From Anaerolineales bacterium (lineage in GTDB: Bacteria; Chloroflexota; Anaerolineae; Anaerolineales; E44-bin32): a stretch of 6,437 bases of DNA. Location: assembly GCA_030608865.1 (NCBI GenBank), contig JAUWDI010000058.1, positions 1-6,437 of the forward strand. The letters are read 5' to 3'. Shown here piece by piece: positions 1 through 5,580 of the stretch (positions are counted from its first letter, which is position 1; the number at the start of each line of letters is the position of its first letter). The translations under genes and the position numbers were made by a program. The notes under the pieces were generated by a model. That model had not been told where the DNA came from, searched no databases, and was given only the letters and a program-made list of their open reading frames with translations.

Positions 1-351
1 AACTTAACTGGCAACGCCATCAAATTCACTGAAGAGGGCGAAGTGGAAGTCCGTATCGAGCCGCAGGGCACGTCGAAATGGCGGATGATTGTACGCGATA
101 CTGGTCCGGGCATCCCTGAGGATCAATTCGCGACGATATTCAAAGCCTATCGCCAACTTGACCGAACCGCCTCCCCCTCGAAAGTGAAGGGAACTGGGCT
201 GGGATTAGCCATCGCTTATAACCTGGTCCAGATGATGGGCGGGGATATCGAGGTGGAGAGCGAGTTGGGTGTGGGCAGCACTTTTACAGTGACCCTGCCC
301 CTCCGGCTGCCCGAAACGAGTGATGAGGAAGCCGCTAAAGCCCTTGCGTGA
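1..351 (+). CDS. Sensor histidine kinase, C-terminal ATP-binding domain (5' end outside window)
   Basis: This is the last 116 codons of a two-component sensor histidine kinase. The reading frame is open from base 1, so the GTG at 43 is internal and not the start. What remains is the HATPase_c (GHKL) domain, which binds ATP for autophosphorylation of the missing dimerisation-domain histidine. In visible numbering the N box is at residues 1-9 (NLTGNAIKF), the G1 box at 33-39 (DTGPGIP), the F-box/ATP-lid region around F43-F47, and the G2 box at 64-71 (GTGLGLAI). The fold closes with the usual GGDIEVES and GSTFTVTLPL strands, followed by a short acidic/alanine tail and TGA. No receiver domain follows, so it ends as a plain kinase. 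Sensor input and partner regulator lie outside the window, and no response-regulator gene follows. The family is certain; the signal sensed is unknown. Confidence 0.95.
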   Translation, partial: NLTGNAIKFTEEGEVEVRIEPQGTSKWRMIVRDTGPGIPEDQFATIFKAYRQLDRTASPSKVKGTGLGLAIAYNLVQMMGGDIEVESELGVGSTFTVTLPLRLPETSDEEAAKALA

Positions 352-426
352 TTAAATAGGGTCGCGGTTGTTCGTGAAACCCTGCTGAAATACCTTGTCT
401 ACTTCAACAGAATATATTGCAGCTAC

Positions 427-468
427 CACGGGAGGCTTAATCTAATATGAGCCCACCGTGTTTCTTTT
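427..468 (+). terminator. Rho-independent terminator after the histidine kinase
   Basis: The outer stem pairs CACGG (427-431) with CCGTG (456-460). After a 2x2 internal loop, the inner stem pairs GGCTTA (434-439) with TGAGCC (448-453), including one T-G wobble, around an 8-base loop. TTTCTTTT (461-468) follows directly. Stem plus T-run on the + strand, 75 bases past the kinase stop codon, fits an intrinsic terminator that isolates the kinase transcript from the transporter gene. Confidence 0.65.
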
Positions 469-484
469 GGGGCATCAAACCCCA
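468..484 (+). repeat. Second hairpin directly after the terminator
   Basis: TGGGG (468-472) pairs with CCCCA (480-484) around a 7-base loop. It begins at the last T of the preceding T-run and has no T-run of its own. It may be a back-up structure of the terminator or simply stabilise the RNA end. Confidence 0.4.
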
Positions 485-561
485 GGCGAGGAAATAAACA
501 ATTTCACCATTCGGCAGGTCAGGAGAGTTTCTCGGGAATAGGAATTCAGGCTCTTGTCAGC

Positions 562-589
562 TTGATTTAGCCACCTGCTCTGCTATGAT
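562..589 (+). promoter_or_regulatory. Sigma-70-type extended -10 promoter of the MFS gene
   Basis: A -35-like TTGATT (562-567) and a -10 TATGAT (584-589) are separated by 16 bases. The -10 is preceded by TGC, giving the extended TGn motif. Transcription would start about 6-8 bases after 589, at roughly 595-597, while the ATG is at 599. The predicted mRNA therefore has essentially no leader. No Shine-Dalgarno-like purine run is present before the ATG, which agrees with this. Confidence 0.65.
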
Positions 590-598
590 TTACCCCTT

Positions 599-1855
599 AT
601 GCTGAAGGCTCTTACCAAAATTCCTGGCTGGCAGCGAACGCTCATCGTCCTTTTCTTTTCGCAGATGGCAACAGCGGTCGGTTTTTCCAGTATCTTCCCC
701 TTCCTGCCGCTCTATGTGAAGAGCCTCGGTTCTTCGACTGGCATGAGTGTCGAGCTCTTGTCTGGTCTGGTGTTCTCCGCTCAAGCGTTCACCATGATGC
801 TCGCCGCTCCTGTGTGGGGTCGGCTAGCGGATCGATACGGGCGCAAGCTTATGATTATCCGCGCCAGCTTTGGTGGAGGGATCGTTCTATTGCTGATGGC
901 CTTTGTTCAAACTGCAGAACAGTTAATCGCTCTTCGAGCCGTACAAGGTTTGATCAGTGGGACCGTCGCTGCGAACTCTGCTCTGCTGGCGGCGCAAGTT
1001 CCCAGAGAGCGCATGGGCTACGCGATGGGCACGCTTCAAGTTGGGCTCGGAGCTGGCGTTGCCTTTGGCCCTCTCATCGGTGGGATCGTCGCCGATACCT
1101 ATGGCTACGCTTCTGCTTTCTATGTAACGGCGGCGATGCTCTTTCTGGCTGGTGTGCTAGTTATCGTCGGGGTCCAGGAGGATTTTCATCCGCAGGTTTC
1201 GGAAGAGCAAAAAGGACAGGGGATCTTCGCTTTTTGGGGCCAGCTCTTGAAGTTTCCGGGCGTGAAACCGACATACAGCCTTCGCTTCCTTATACAATTA
1301 GCCCGAAGCATGCTCATCCCGGTTATGCCGCTTTTTGTGGTGGAACTCATGACCGATGCGGCGCGGGTGAACAGCTTCACCGGGCTCTTGATTGGCGCCC
1401 GAGCAGCAGCTACCACGGTAAGCGCAATGTTCTTGGGTCGCTTAGCAGATCGTGTTGGGCATCGGAAAGTGGCTGCCGTCAGCGCGATATTTGCTGGGGT
1501 ATTCTATATACCCCAGAGTCTGGTCACGTCTGAATGGCAGCTTCTTGTCCTAGCAATCCTGGTCGGTGTGGCGCTCGGGGGTGTGATCCCAACTTTGAGT
1601 GCAATCTTGGCCCGATATACGGAAAGCGGTGCAGAAGGAGCTGTATTTGGCTTGGACACCTCAATACGATCCGGTGCGAGGTCGGTCGCGCCGCTCTTGG
1701 GATCGTGGATAGCTTTGACCTGGGGTTTGAGGGGGACTTTCGTCGTAACCGGGCTTGTTCTTCTAGCCACAGGTTTTGCTGCCCGGGTCATACTGCCGGA
1801 ACCAGCTCAACCGCGGAAGCCTTCCGTTCCCAGACCCCATCCTTCAAACATGTAA
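599..1855 (+). CDS. MFS drug-efflux-type transporter (DHA1 family, MdtG-like)
   Basis: A 418-residue major facilitator superfamily protein of the normal length for a 12-helix, proton-driven exporter of the DHA1 multidrug group. The first half carries motif A between helices 2 and 3 (GRLADRYGRK, 74-83). A conserved Arg lies in helix 4 (ALRAVQG, R113), and a motif-C-like Gly-rich helix 5 spans about 144-162. The second half repeats motif A at 280-290 (GRLADRVGHRK). A central cytoplasmic loop lies near 193-222 and a short Pro-rich tail after 399. The opening FLPLYV and SGLVFS, and the QVPRERMGYAMGTL segment, resemble E. coli MdtG as I remember it, but the substrate cannot be read from sequence. 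The ATG at 599 is chosen because the frame is closed by a TGA at 563-565, the only intervening alternative is a CTG, and the next Met (M23) would cut helix 1. There is no Shine-Dalgarno; translation is probably leaderless. It stands alone, with a terminator upstream and 344 non-coding bases downstream. Confidence 0.93.
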   Translation: MLKALTKIPGWQRTLIVLFFSQMATAVGFSSIFPFLPLYVKSLGSSTGMSVELLSGLVFSAQAFTMMLAAPVWGRLADRYGRKLMIIRASFGGGIVLLLMAFVQTAEQLIALRAVQGLISGTVAANSALLAAQVPRERMGYAMGTLQVGLGAGVAFGPLIGGIVADTYGYASAFYVTAAMLFLAGVLVIVGVQEDFHPQVSEEQKGQGIFAFWGQLLKFPGVKPTYSLRFLIQLARSMLIPVMPLFVVELMTDAARVNSFTGLLIGARAAATTVSAMFLGRLADRVGHRKVAAVSAIFAGVFYIPQSLVTSEWQLLVLAILVGVALGGVIPTLSAILARYTESGAEGAVFGLDTSIRSGARSVAPLLGSWIALTWGLRGTFVVTGLVLLATGFAARVILPEPAQPRKPSVPRPHPSNM

Positions 1856-1899
1856 CGCCACCCATTTGTAAAAGTAATTGGCGCAACTCCTTTGAAGAA

Positions 1900-1916
1900 C
1901 GCAGGATCTACCTGCG
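1900..1916. repeat. Perfect 6-bp GC-rich inverted repeat
   Basis: CGCAGG (1900-1905) and CCTGCG (1911-1916) pair perfectly around the 5-base loop ATCTA. It lies 45 bases after the MFS stop codon. It lacks a T-run, so it is not a standard terminator; it could protect the 3' end of the transporter mRNA or be an operator-like site. Confidence 0.4.
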
Positions 1917-2185
1917 ATGGGAAGCCGATCCTACTGGCTCCATGGAATGTGAACTATCCTGAGAATGGTTTCAGAACCAGATTTGGGATTTATAAAGCGT
2001 TGTTTGGCTATGCTATCCAGAAAACTCCAAGGTTGTCCAGGCTTCCATCTATCCTTAGTCGGGTTCTACCCAGTCATGCAGAGTCCTTGGATTTGAATAT
2101 ACTTGCCCAAGTGTGTTTCCTACGAAGAGGCATGAGCATTAGATCTGGAATAAGCGCGAAGCCATCCCCGCCTGTTCTAGTTCCT

Positions 2186-2193
2186 GAAAGGAG
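2186..2193 (+). promoter_or_regulatory. Ribosome binding site of the WD40 lipoprotein gene
   Basis: GAAAGGAG ends 6 bases before the ATG at 2200. This strong Shine-Dalgarno fixes the start and places the signal peptide exactly at the N-terminus. Confidence 0.75.
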
Positions 2194-2199
2194 CCCTCA

Positions 2200-3354
2200 A
2201 TGACTCCCTCGCGAAACTATCTCTCACTGTTCGCTCTTCTCGTGTTGAGCCTGGGTGTAATCGCATGTGTTGTCACCGGTGGTGCTGTACCGACGACAAC
2301 CTCGCTTCCACCAAGCCCGACGCTAGCACCATCACAAATGCCAACACAAGCAGCGACACCTCCTCCACCAACGGCAACCCCACTGCCGCCAATAATCGAG
2401 GATGCGAATGTCTTCGATCTCACCGCTGCTCACACGCTCACCGGGCATGGCAATAGCGTTCAGGCGCTATCTTTCTCCCCGGACGGTGAAACGCTGGTAG
2501 TCTCAACCGGTGGAAGCAGCAATCGTCAGGAACACCGCTTACGGTTGTGGGATGTAAGCACTGGGGACCTGCTCGCCATCAGCGAAGAATTTGACACAAT
2601 CGCCTGGGATGTGGTCTTTTCTCCCAATGGCGAGATGATCGCTACTTCGTTGAGGGATGGCAGGATTGTGTTCTTGGACACGACAGATCTAAGCAACCTT
2701 GGGGGTTTGATGCACAATGGTGAGGTCAACAGCCTGGCATATTCTCCCGATGGCGGGCTGCTTGCAGCCGGTGTGGCTGAGGCTGGGAATGGGATGGTTT
2801 ATATTTGGGACGTTGCCCAACAAACCATCATTCGCAGTTTCTGGGCGCATCCGTACAGTGTGCCCAGTATGGCGTTTTCTCCAACAGGGCAATTCCTGGC
2901 TACTGGAGCTGTCGATCGGTCGGTGAAGGTCTGGCAGGTAAGTAATGGCCGACTCCTTGAGACCCTCGCGCAGGATGGTCAGGGGACGAGTGTGATCTTC
3001 TCAAAGGACGGTTCACTGTTAGCTTCGGCGATGTGCGCACTTTCCGATGCAAACTTGAAATGCCTGCGCGGTGAAGTATGGCTCTGGAACGTGCCGGATT
3101 GGGGTCTGATAAGGACCTTGAGCGGCCCGGTTGATTGGGTCGAGGCGGTAGCGCTCTCGCCCGAAACGGCGCTTGTTGCCGGCGGCAGCAGGGATTTCGC
3201 CGTTTATCTGTGGCGGCTTAGAGATGCAGTTCTACTGCGCACATTAATCGGTCACAGCGGGGGGGTGACGGCGATTGCCTTCTCTCCTGACGGTCGTTTC
3301 CTGGCAACGGGTTCTAACGACGAAAGCGTGATCCTGTGGGCGGTCGAGCCTTGA
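2200..3354 (+). CDS. WD40-repeat lipoprotein, seven-bladed beta-propeller
   Basis: A 384-residue exported protein. Residues 1-23 form a lipoprotein signal peptide with a hydrophobic core and lipobox VIAC, so C23 should be lipidated and anchor the protein on the outer face of the cytoplasmic membrane. Residues 31-64 are a Pro/Thr-rich, probably disordered linker. From about residue 79 to the end there are seven WD-type repeats, near 79-122, 123-162, 164-207, 208-249, 250-299, 300-341 and 342-384. Clear FSPDG turns and WD-like ends (LWDV, IWDV, VWQV, LWNV, LWRL, LWAV) are visible; the second repeat is the most diverged (VFLDTT). Seven repeats make a closed ring. Such propellers are protein-binding scaffolds, and no enzyme domain is attached, so the partner is unknown. 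Repeat 5 has an insertion with two cysteines (C279, C288) that could form a disulphide. The gene ends 160 bases before the next lipoprotein gene, which appears to have its own promoter. Confidence 0.9.
   Translation: MTPSRNYLSLFALLVLSLGVIACVVTGGAVPTTTSLPPSPTLAPSQMPTQAATPPPPTATPLPPIIEDANVFDLTAAHTLTGHGNSVQALSFSPDGETLVVSTGGSSNRQEHRLRLWDVSTGDLLAISEEFDTIAWDVVFSPNGEMIATSLRDGRIVFLDTTDLSNLGGLMHNGEVNSLAYSPDGGLLAAGVAEAGNGMVYIWDVAQQTIIRSFWAHPYSVPSMAFSPTGQFLATGAVDRSVKVWQVSNGRLLETLAQDGQGTSVIFSKDGSLLASAMCALSDANLKCLRGEVWLWNVPDWGLIRTLSGPVDWVEAVALSPETALVAGGSRDFAVYLWRLRDAVLLRTLIGHSGGVTAIAFSPDGRFLATGSNDESVILWAVEP
2290..2391 (+). repeat. Pro/Thr-rich low-complexity linker in the WD40 lipoprotein
   Basis: Codons 31-64 encode almost only Pro, Thr, Ser and Ala, with PTATPLPP near the end. 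This is the type of extended tether found between the lipidated Cys and the folded domain of many surface lipoproteins, and it resembles linkers common in Chloroflexota. It is compositional, not an exact DNA repeat. Confidence 0.6.
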
Positions 3355-3371
3355 TTTGGAACACCCAACCT

Positions 3372-3413
3372 GGGCGGGCTACATTGATCGCGTTTTTCAT
3401 GTTGCGTTCGCCC
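3372..3413 (+). terminator. Weak terminator-like hairpin after the WD40 gene
   Basis: GGGCGGGC (3372-3379) pairs with GTTCGCCC (3406-3413) using two G-T wobbles. An inner ACAT/ATGT stem (3381-3384 with 3399-3402) extends it. A run of five T lies in the loop (3393-3397) and none follows the stem, so it is not a classical intrinsic terminator. A competing small stem CCCA/TGGG (3364-3367 with 3371-3374) overlaps it. Confidence 0.25.
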
Positions 3414-3443
3414 CGTCGAATGGGAAAGCATGAGCAAATCTGC

Positions 3444-3472
3444 TTGTCCCTTAGGTCAATCTATCCTATAGT
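3444..3472 (+). promoter_or_regulatory. Sigma-70-type promoter of the 3515 lipoprotein gene
   Basis: A -35-like TTGTCC (3444-3449) and a -10 TATAGT (3467-3472) have the ideal 17-base spacing. The predicted start near 3479 leaves a leader of about 36 bases that contains the strong Shine-Dalgarno at 3504-3509. This argues that the gene is transcribed separately from the WD40 gene upstream. Confidence 0.55.
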
Positions 3473-3503
3473 GCCGCAATTGTCCGGTTACTAATTTAAC
3501 CTT

Positions 3504-3509
3504 GGAGGT
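3504..3509 (+). promoter_or_regulatory. Ribosome binding site of the 3515 lipoprotein gene
   Basis: GGAGGT, a near-perfect Shine-Dalgarno, ends 5 bases before the ATG at 3515. It is the best ribosome binding site in the window. Confidence 0.8.
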
Positions 3510-3514
3510 GAACC

Positions 3515-4213
3515 ATGGCTAATTCGTCTTCTCCTGCCCGCTCACTCTTCTTCGTCACCCTCATCATGGTGCTTCTTGTAGGGTGTGGTGGATCTTCAGC
3601 GGAGGTAATCGCACCTGAATCTGACTCAGAGGTCAAGCCGACGGCGCCGAGTGGGGAGGCGGGCACAGCGACGATACGGATCGAACGAACAGGGCGTGTT
3701 ACCGGCGAGGATTTACACTGGGAAGTGTCCGGAGAATTCCCGATTACGGTTTACTTCGATGAGGGGAATGATTCGCCCATCTTTTTCTCTACAGGAAAAG
3801 GCACGGGTGTAATGGCGAGTGTAGATGTTGGCACGACGGGTATAACAGCGTATACAACGGCTATTTTTGATATTGACTTTGAGGTGCGCGGCGCTTTCAA
3901 CGCTAATGATTGCAGCGTGGAAATCTATATTAAAGAAGTGTGGGCCGAGGGCGCAGAAGTGACCATGGAGGTAGAAGGTGTAGTGTTATCCGGGCAGACG
4001 GATGAGTTCATTATATTTACTGAAAACACGTATGAATATAAATCCATGAAGTTCCCATTGGGTGTTGGCCAGGTAACCAAACAGCGAACGATTGGGAATA
4101 CCGTATGGGATGCAACCTTCACAATCACCAGCCTCAGCGTTCCCGAATTCACCGGTTGTGGTTCATTCGAGTATCAGGACGAGACCTTAGACACGTCGGA
4201 AATGGGATCCTGA
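3515..4213 (+). CDS. Uncharacterised lipoprotein (232 residues)
   Basis: I do not recognise the family. The N-terminus is a lipoprotein signal peptide: a short polar start with Arg9, a hydrophobic core at about 11-22, and lipobox LVGC with C24 as the predicted lipidation site, followed by GG and an acidic Ser/Pro-rich spacer to about residue 50. The rest (about 51-220) is rich in Thr, Val, Ile, Gly and aromatic residues in alternating patterns, as expected of an all-beta sandwich or barrel; there are no transmembrane segments and few predicted helices. The only other cysteines, C133 and C215, could form one disulphide. No catalytic motif or metal-binding cluster is evident, and the mature protein is acidic. 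It has its own promoter and Shine-Dalgarno, and its stop codon lies 16 bases from the stop of the convergent propeller lipoprotein. A surface-exposed binding protein is plausible, but function is unknown. Confidence 0.85.
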   Translation: MANSSSPARSLFFVTLIMVLLVGCGGSSAEVIAPESDSEVKPTAPSGEAGTATIRIERTGRVTGEDLHWEVSGEFPITVYFDEGNDSPIFFSTGKGTGVMASVDVGTTGITAYTTAIFDIDFEVRGAFNANDCSVEIYIKEVWAEGAEVTMEVEGVVLSGQTDEFIIFTENTYEYKSMKFPLGVGQVTKQRTIGNTVWDATFTITSLSVPEFTGCGSFEYQDETLDTSEMGS

Positions 4214-4229
4214 GGAGGAGGCCAACCTG

Positions 4230-5231
4230 CTATTTTCGATAGGCCACGTACACATCCGCCTCGATGATCTCATCATTGATGACGTAATGGTGGATGAAAT
4301 ACAGGTTACCTTCAGCGTCCAGCGTGGGTTCACCTGCGAATTGTGAGAGGATGAGCTCGGGCTCAGACCATCCTTCCCCTGTCCAAGAGGAGCGGAAAAT
4401 GCCCGGGGTACCGAAGTAGGTTCTGGTAATCCATAACTCACTTCCATCCTGTGTGACGAAGGGCCGGCTGTCGTCTGCGTCACTGTTGACCTCGCGCACG
4501 TTCTCTGGTTCAGTCCATTCTCCGTGGAGTAGATGGGTAACCCAAATATCATAATTGCCAGATCCACCCTCGCGGCCAGAGTGGAAATACAAAGTTTCCC
4601 AGTCAGTGGTAAAGTGGAATTCGCCCATCTCGTACTCGACGTTCAATTGCTCTCCGGCGTTCTCCCAGTTCATCCAGCGGCCGCCAAGATTTTCGGCGTG
4701 CCATATATCGATATCCCGGTAATTCCCCTCGCGCGCAGAGCAGAACCAGATCTCATCGTCCTGAGTGAATTGGCATCCATCTAACGAAACTTTCCCCGGC
4801 TCCTGGAGCACAACTCTTTCGGGTTCGATCCAGACCCCATCCATATTCCTCGTGAGGTAGATTCCTGAAACGCCATCTAGGAGTTGTTTTTCGGGTGGAA
4901 CGCGCACATCGGGGACAAAGAAGAAGCTAAAGACGTTTCCATCCGCGGATATGAAAGGGGAATCCTCCGCGCCGGAAGTGTTGATTGGGCCCTCCATGGG
5001 AACGGGGGGTTGCCATTCATCGGAGTGCAGGATAGGCGGGTGATGGTCGGTGGATGGCGTCATCTTGATGGCATCCACCGGGATCGCATCCAATCTTGTC
5101 GGGGGTAGCGTCGGCAAGAGCGGAGGGGCCTGAATCATCTCAGATGATTGTGGACCTCCACATCCTATTAGAAGAAAAGTGACCGAGAATCCTAAGAGAC
5201 AGGTCAGGATGATGGTTTTCAGTAAACGCAT
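4230..5231 (-). CDS. PD40/TolB-like beta-propeller lipoprotein
   Basis: A 333-residue exported lipoprotein. The start is taken at the ATG (5231-5229). There a GGAGAA Shine-Dalgarno lies 5-7 bases upstream, and the product opens with Arg/Lys, a hydrophobic core (about 7-22) and lipobox LIGC (C24). The frame stays open to a GTG at 5345, but that would bury the signal peptide behind 38 polar residues. A Pro-rich linker covers about 35-80. Five repeats follow near 88-135, 149-188, 200-240, 252-290 and 300-333. Their shared pattern is a D-G or D-D turn, an aromatic strand such as LYFHS or IWFCS, an R-E-G-like loop, DIW or an equivalent, and W-x-EPE between blades. This is the WD40-like (PD40) repeat of the TolB beta-propeller type; five clear blades may form a five- or six-bladed ring. 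Such domains bind proteins or glycans, and no glycosidase catalytic set is obvious. C153 and C164 lie close enough to pair. It is convergent with the upstream + gene and divergent from the one at 5581. Confidence 0.88.
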   Translation of the reverse strand: MRLLKTIILTCLLGFSVTFLLIGCGGPQSSEMIQAPPLLPTLPPTRLDAIPVDAIKMTPSTDHHPPILHSDEWQPPVPMEGPINTSGAEDSPFISADGNVFSFFFVPDVRVPPEKQLLDGVSGIYLTRNMDGVWIEPERVVLQEPGKVSLDGCQFTQDDEIWFCSAREGNYRDIDIWHAENLGGRWMNWENAGEQLNVEYEMGEFHFTTDWETLYFHSGREGGSGNYDIWVTHLLHGEWTEPENVREVNSDADDSRPFVTQDGSELWITRTYFGTPGIFRSSWTGEGWSEPELILSQFAGEPTLDAEGNLYFIHHYVINDEIIEADVYVAYRK

Positions 5232-5236
5232 GAACG

Positions 5237-5242
5237 TTCTCC
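5237..5242 (-). promoter_or_regulatory. Ribosome binding site fixing the start of the propeller lipoprotein
   Basis: Read on the - strand, GGAGAA precedes the ATG at 5231-5229 by 5 bases. No comparable site precedes the GTG at 5345, so this site decides between the two starts. Confidence 0.7.
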
Positions 5243-5524
5243 GATCAGTGAATCCGTGGGAGATGTTACCAGCCTTCGAATTATCCTGTGTGCTTGATTG
5301 CCTGAATAGGCGGTTTCCTTTGTCATATAATATATACCCTTCCACACGGTATTGTTGCAGGCGATTGGTAATGTGTGTCCGACAGAGTCAATGGAAACCA
5401 GCCTGGAACACGGCGAACGCTCTTTTACTTCAAGATAAGGCCCTTGGGCAATAGAAATATCAGCAGATGTAAGCACAATTTCCTATAAGACTATTGGCTG
5501 GAGTGTGGTGAAATACTAGACGAG

Positions 5525-5541
5525 ATCGTTTACACGATAAT
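5525..5541 (+). promoter_or_regulatory. Possible -10 element overlapped by a short inverted repeat
   Basis: ATCGT (5525-5529) and ACGAT (5534-5538) form a perfect 5-base inverted repeat with a 4-base centre. Its right arm overlaps GATAAT (5536-5541), a 5-of-6 match to the -10 consensus located 40 bases before the ATG at 5581. No good -35 is seen at 16-18 bases. If real, this could be an activator-dependent promoter or an operator. Confidence 0.25.
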
Positions 5542-5550
5542 GTTAGGGGT

Positions 5551-5572
5551 TTCCGCCGCATTTCGGAAGGGG
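5551..5572 (+). promoter_or_regulatory. Ribosome binding site of the 5581 gene within a small hairpin
   Basis: GGAAGGGG (5565-5572) lies 8 bases before the ATG at 5581. TTCCG (5551-5555) can pair with CGGAA (5564-5568) around an 8-base loop and would cover half of this site. The site itself supports the start; the hairpin is short and could be chance. An ATG at 5576 is in another frame and reads only seven codons. Confidence 0.45.
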
Positions 5573-5580
5573 AAAATGCG

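Larger units (their letters stand above)
1856..2199. other. 344-base spacer without a convincing gene; small hairpins
   Basis: No protein I recognise is encoded here on either strand. An open frame runs from a TTG at 1892 to a TGA at 2201-2203, but it has no ribosome binding site and its product (103 residues) has no motif. Structures seen are a CGCCA/TGGCG pair (1856-1860 with 1879-1883, no T-run), a perfect 6-base stem at 1900-1916, and overlapping alternative stems at 1959-1974 and 1966-1979. A TATAAA at 1991-1996 lacks a good -35. The promoter of the WD40 gene must lie in this spacer or upstream, but I cannot place it. Confidence 0.5.
5232..5580. other. 349-base divergent spacer between two lipoprotein genes
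   Basis: This spacer must hold the promoters of the - strand propeller gene and the + strand gene at 5581. For the - gene, the AT-only stretch around 5325-5336 supplies possible -10 hexamers but no credible -35. For the + gene, GATAAT (5536-5541) is a possible -10, again with a poor -35. Small inverted repeats are GCCT/AGGC (5300-5303 with 5308-5311), GCCC/GGGC near 5440-5449 and ATCGT/ACGAT (5525-5538). No gene is supported here; open frames on the - strand are short and lack ribosome binding sites. Confidence 0.5.

Noticed and set aside
43..351. Start of the kinase fragment at the GTG at 43
   Set aside because: The same frame is open from base 1 and encodes the conserved N box upstream of this GTG, so the fragment is the end of a longer gene.
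814..1533. 239-codon + strand frame inside the MFS gene
   Set aside because: It is rich in Ser, Arg, Trp and Cys without domain character, and lies wholly inside a well-supported transporter gene in another frame.
1829..1842. Short direct repeat CCAGACCCCATCC, also found near 4829-4842
   Set aside because: The two copies lie within unrelated coding sequences with no wider similarity; chance is the simplest explanation.
1892..2203. 103-codon + strand open frame from TTG, with its stop overlapping the WD40 start codon
   Set aside because: The start is a rare TTG with no Shine-Dalgarno, the product has no signal peptide, motif or recognisable family, and it crosses several hairpins. The ATGA overlap is suggestive but not enough.
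5321..5340. TATATT/TATTAT-like -10 for the - strand propeller gene
   Set aside because: The stretch is AT-rich and contains several possible hexamers, but no -35 of reasonable quality lies at 16-18 bases, so a specific promoter cannot be named.
5232..5345. 38-codon N-terminal extension of the - strand propeller lipoprotein from a GTG
   Set aside because: It would place polar residues before the lipoprotein signal peptide, has no ribosome binding site, and covers an AT-rich stretch more likely to be promoter. The ATG at 5231 has a good Shine-Dalgarno.
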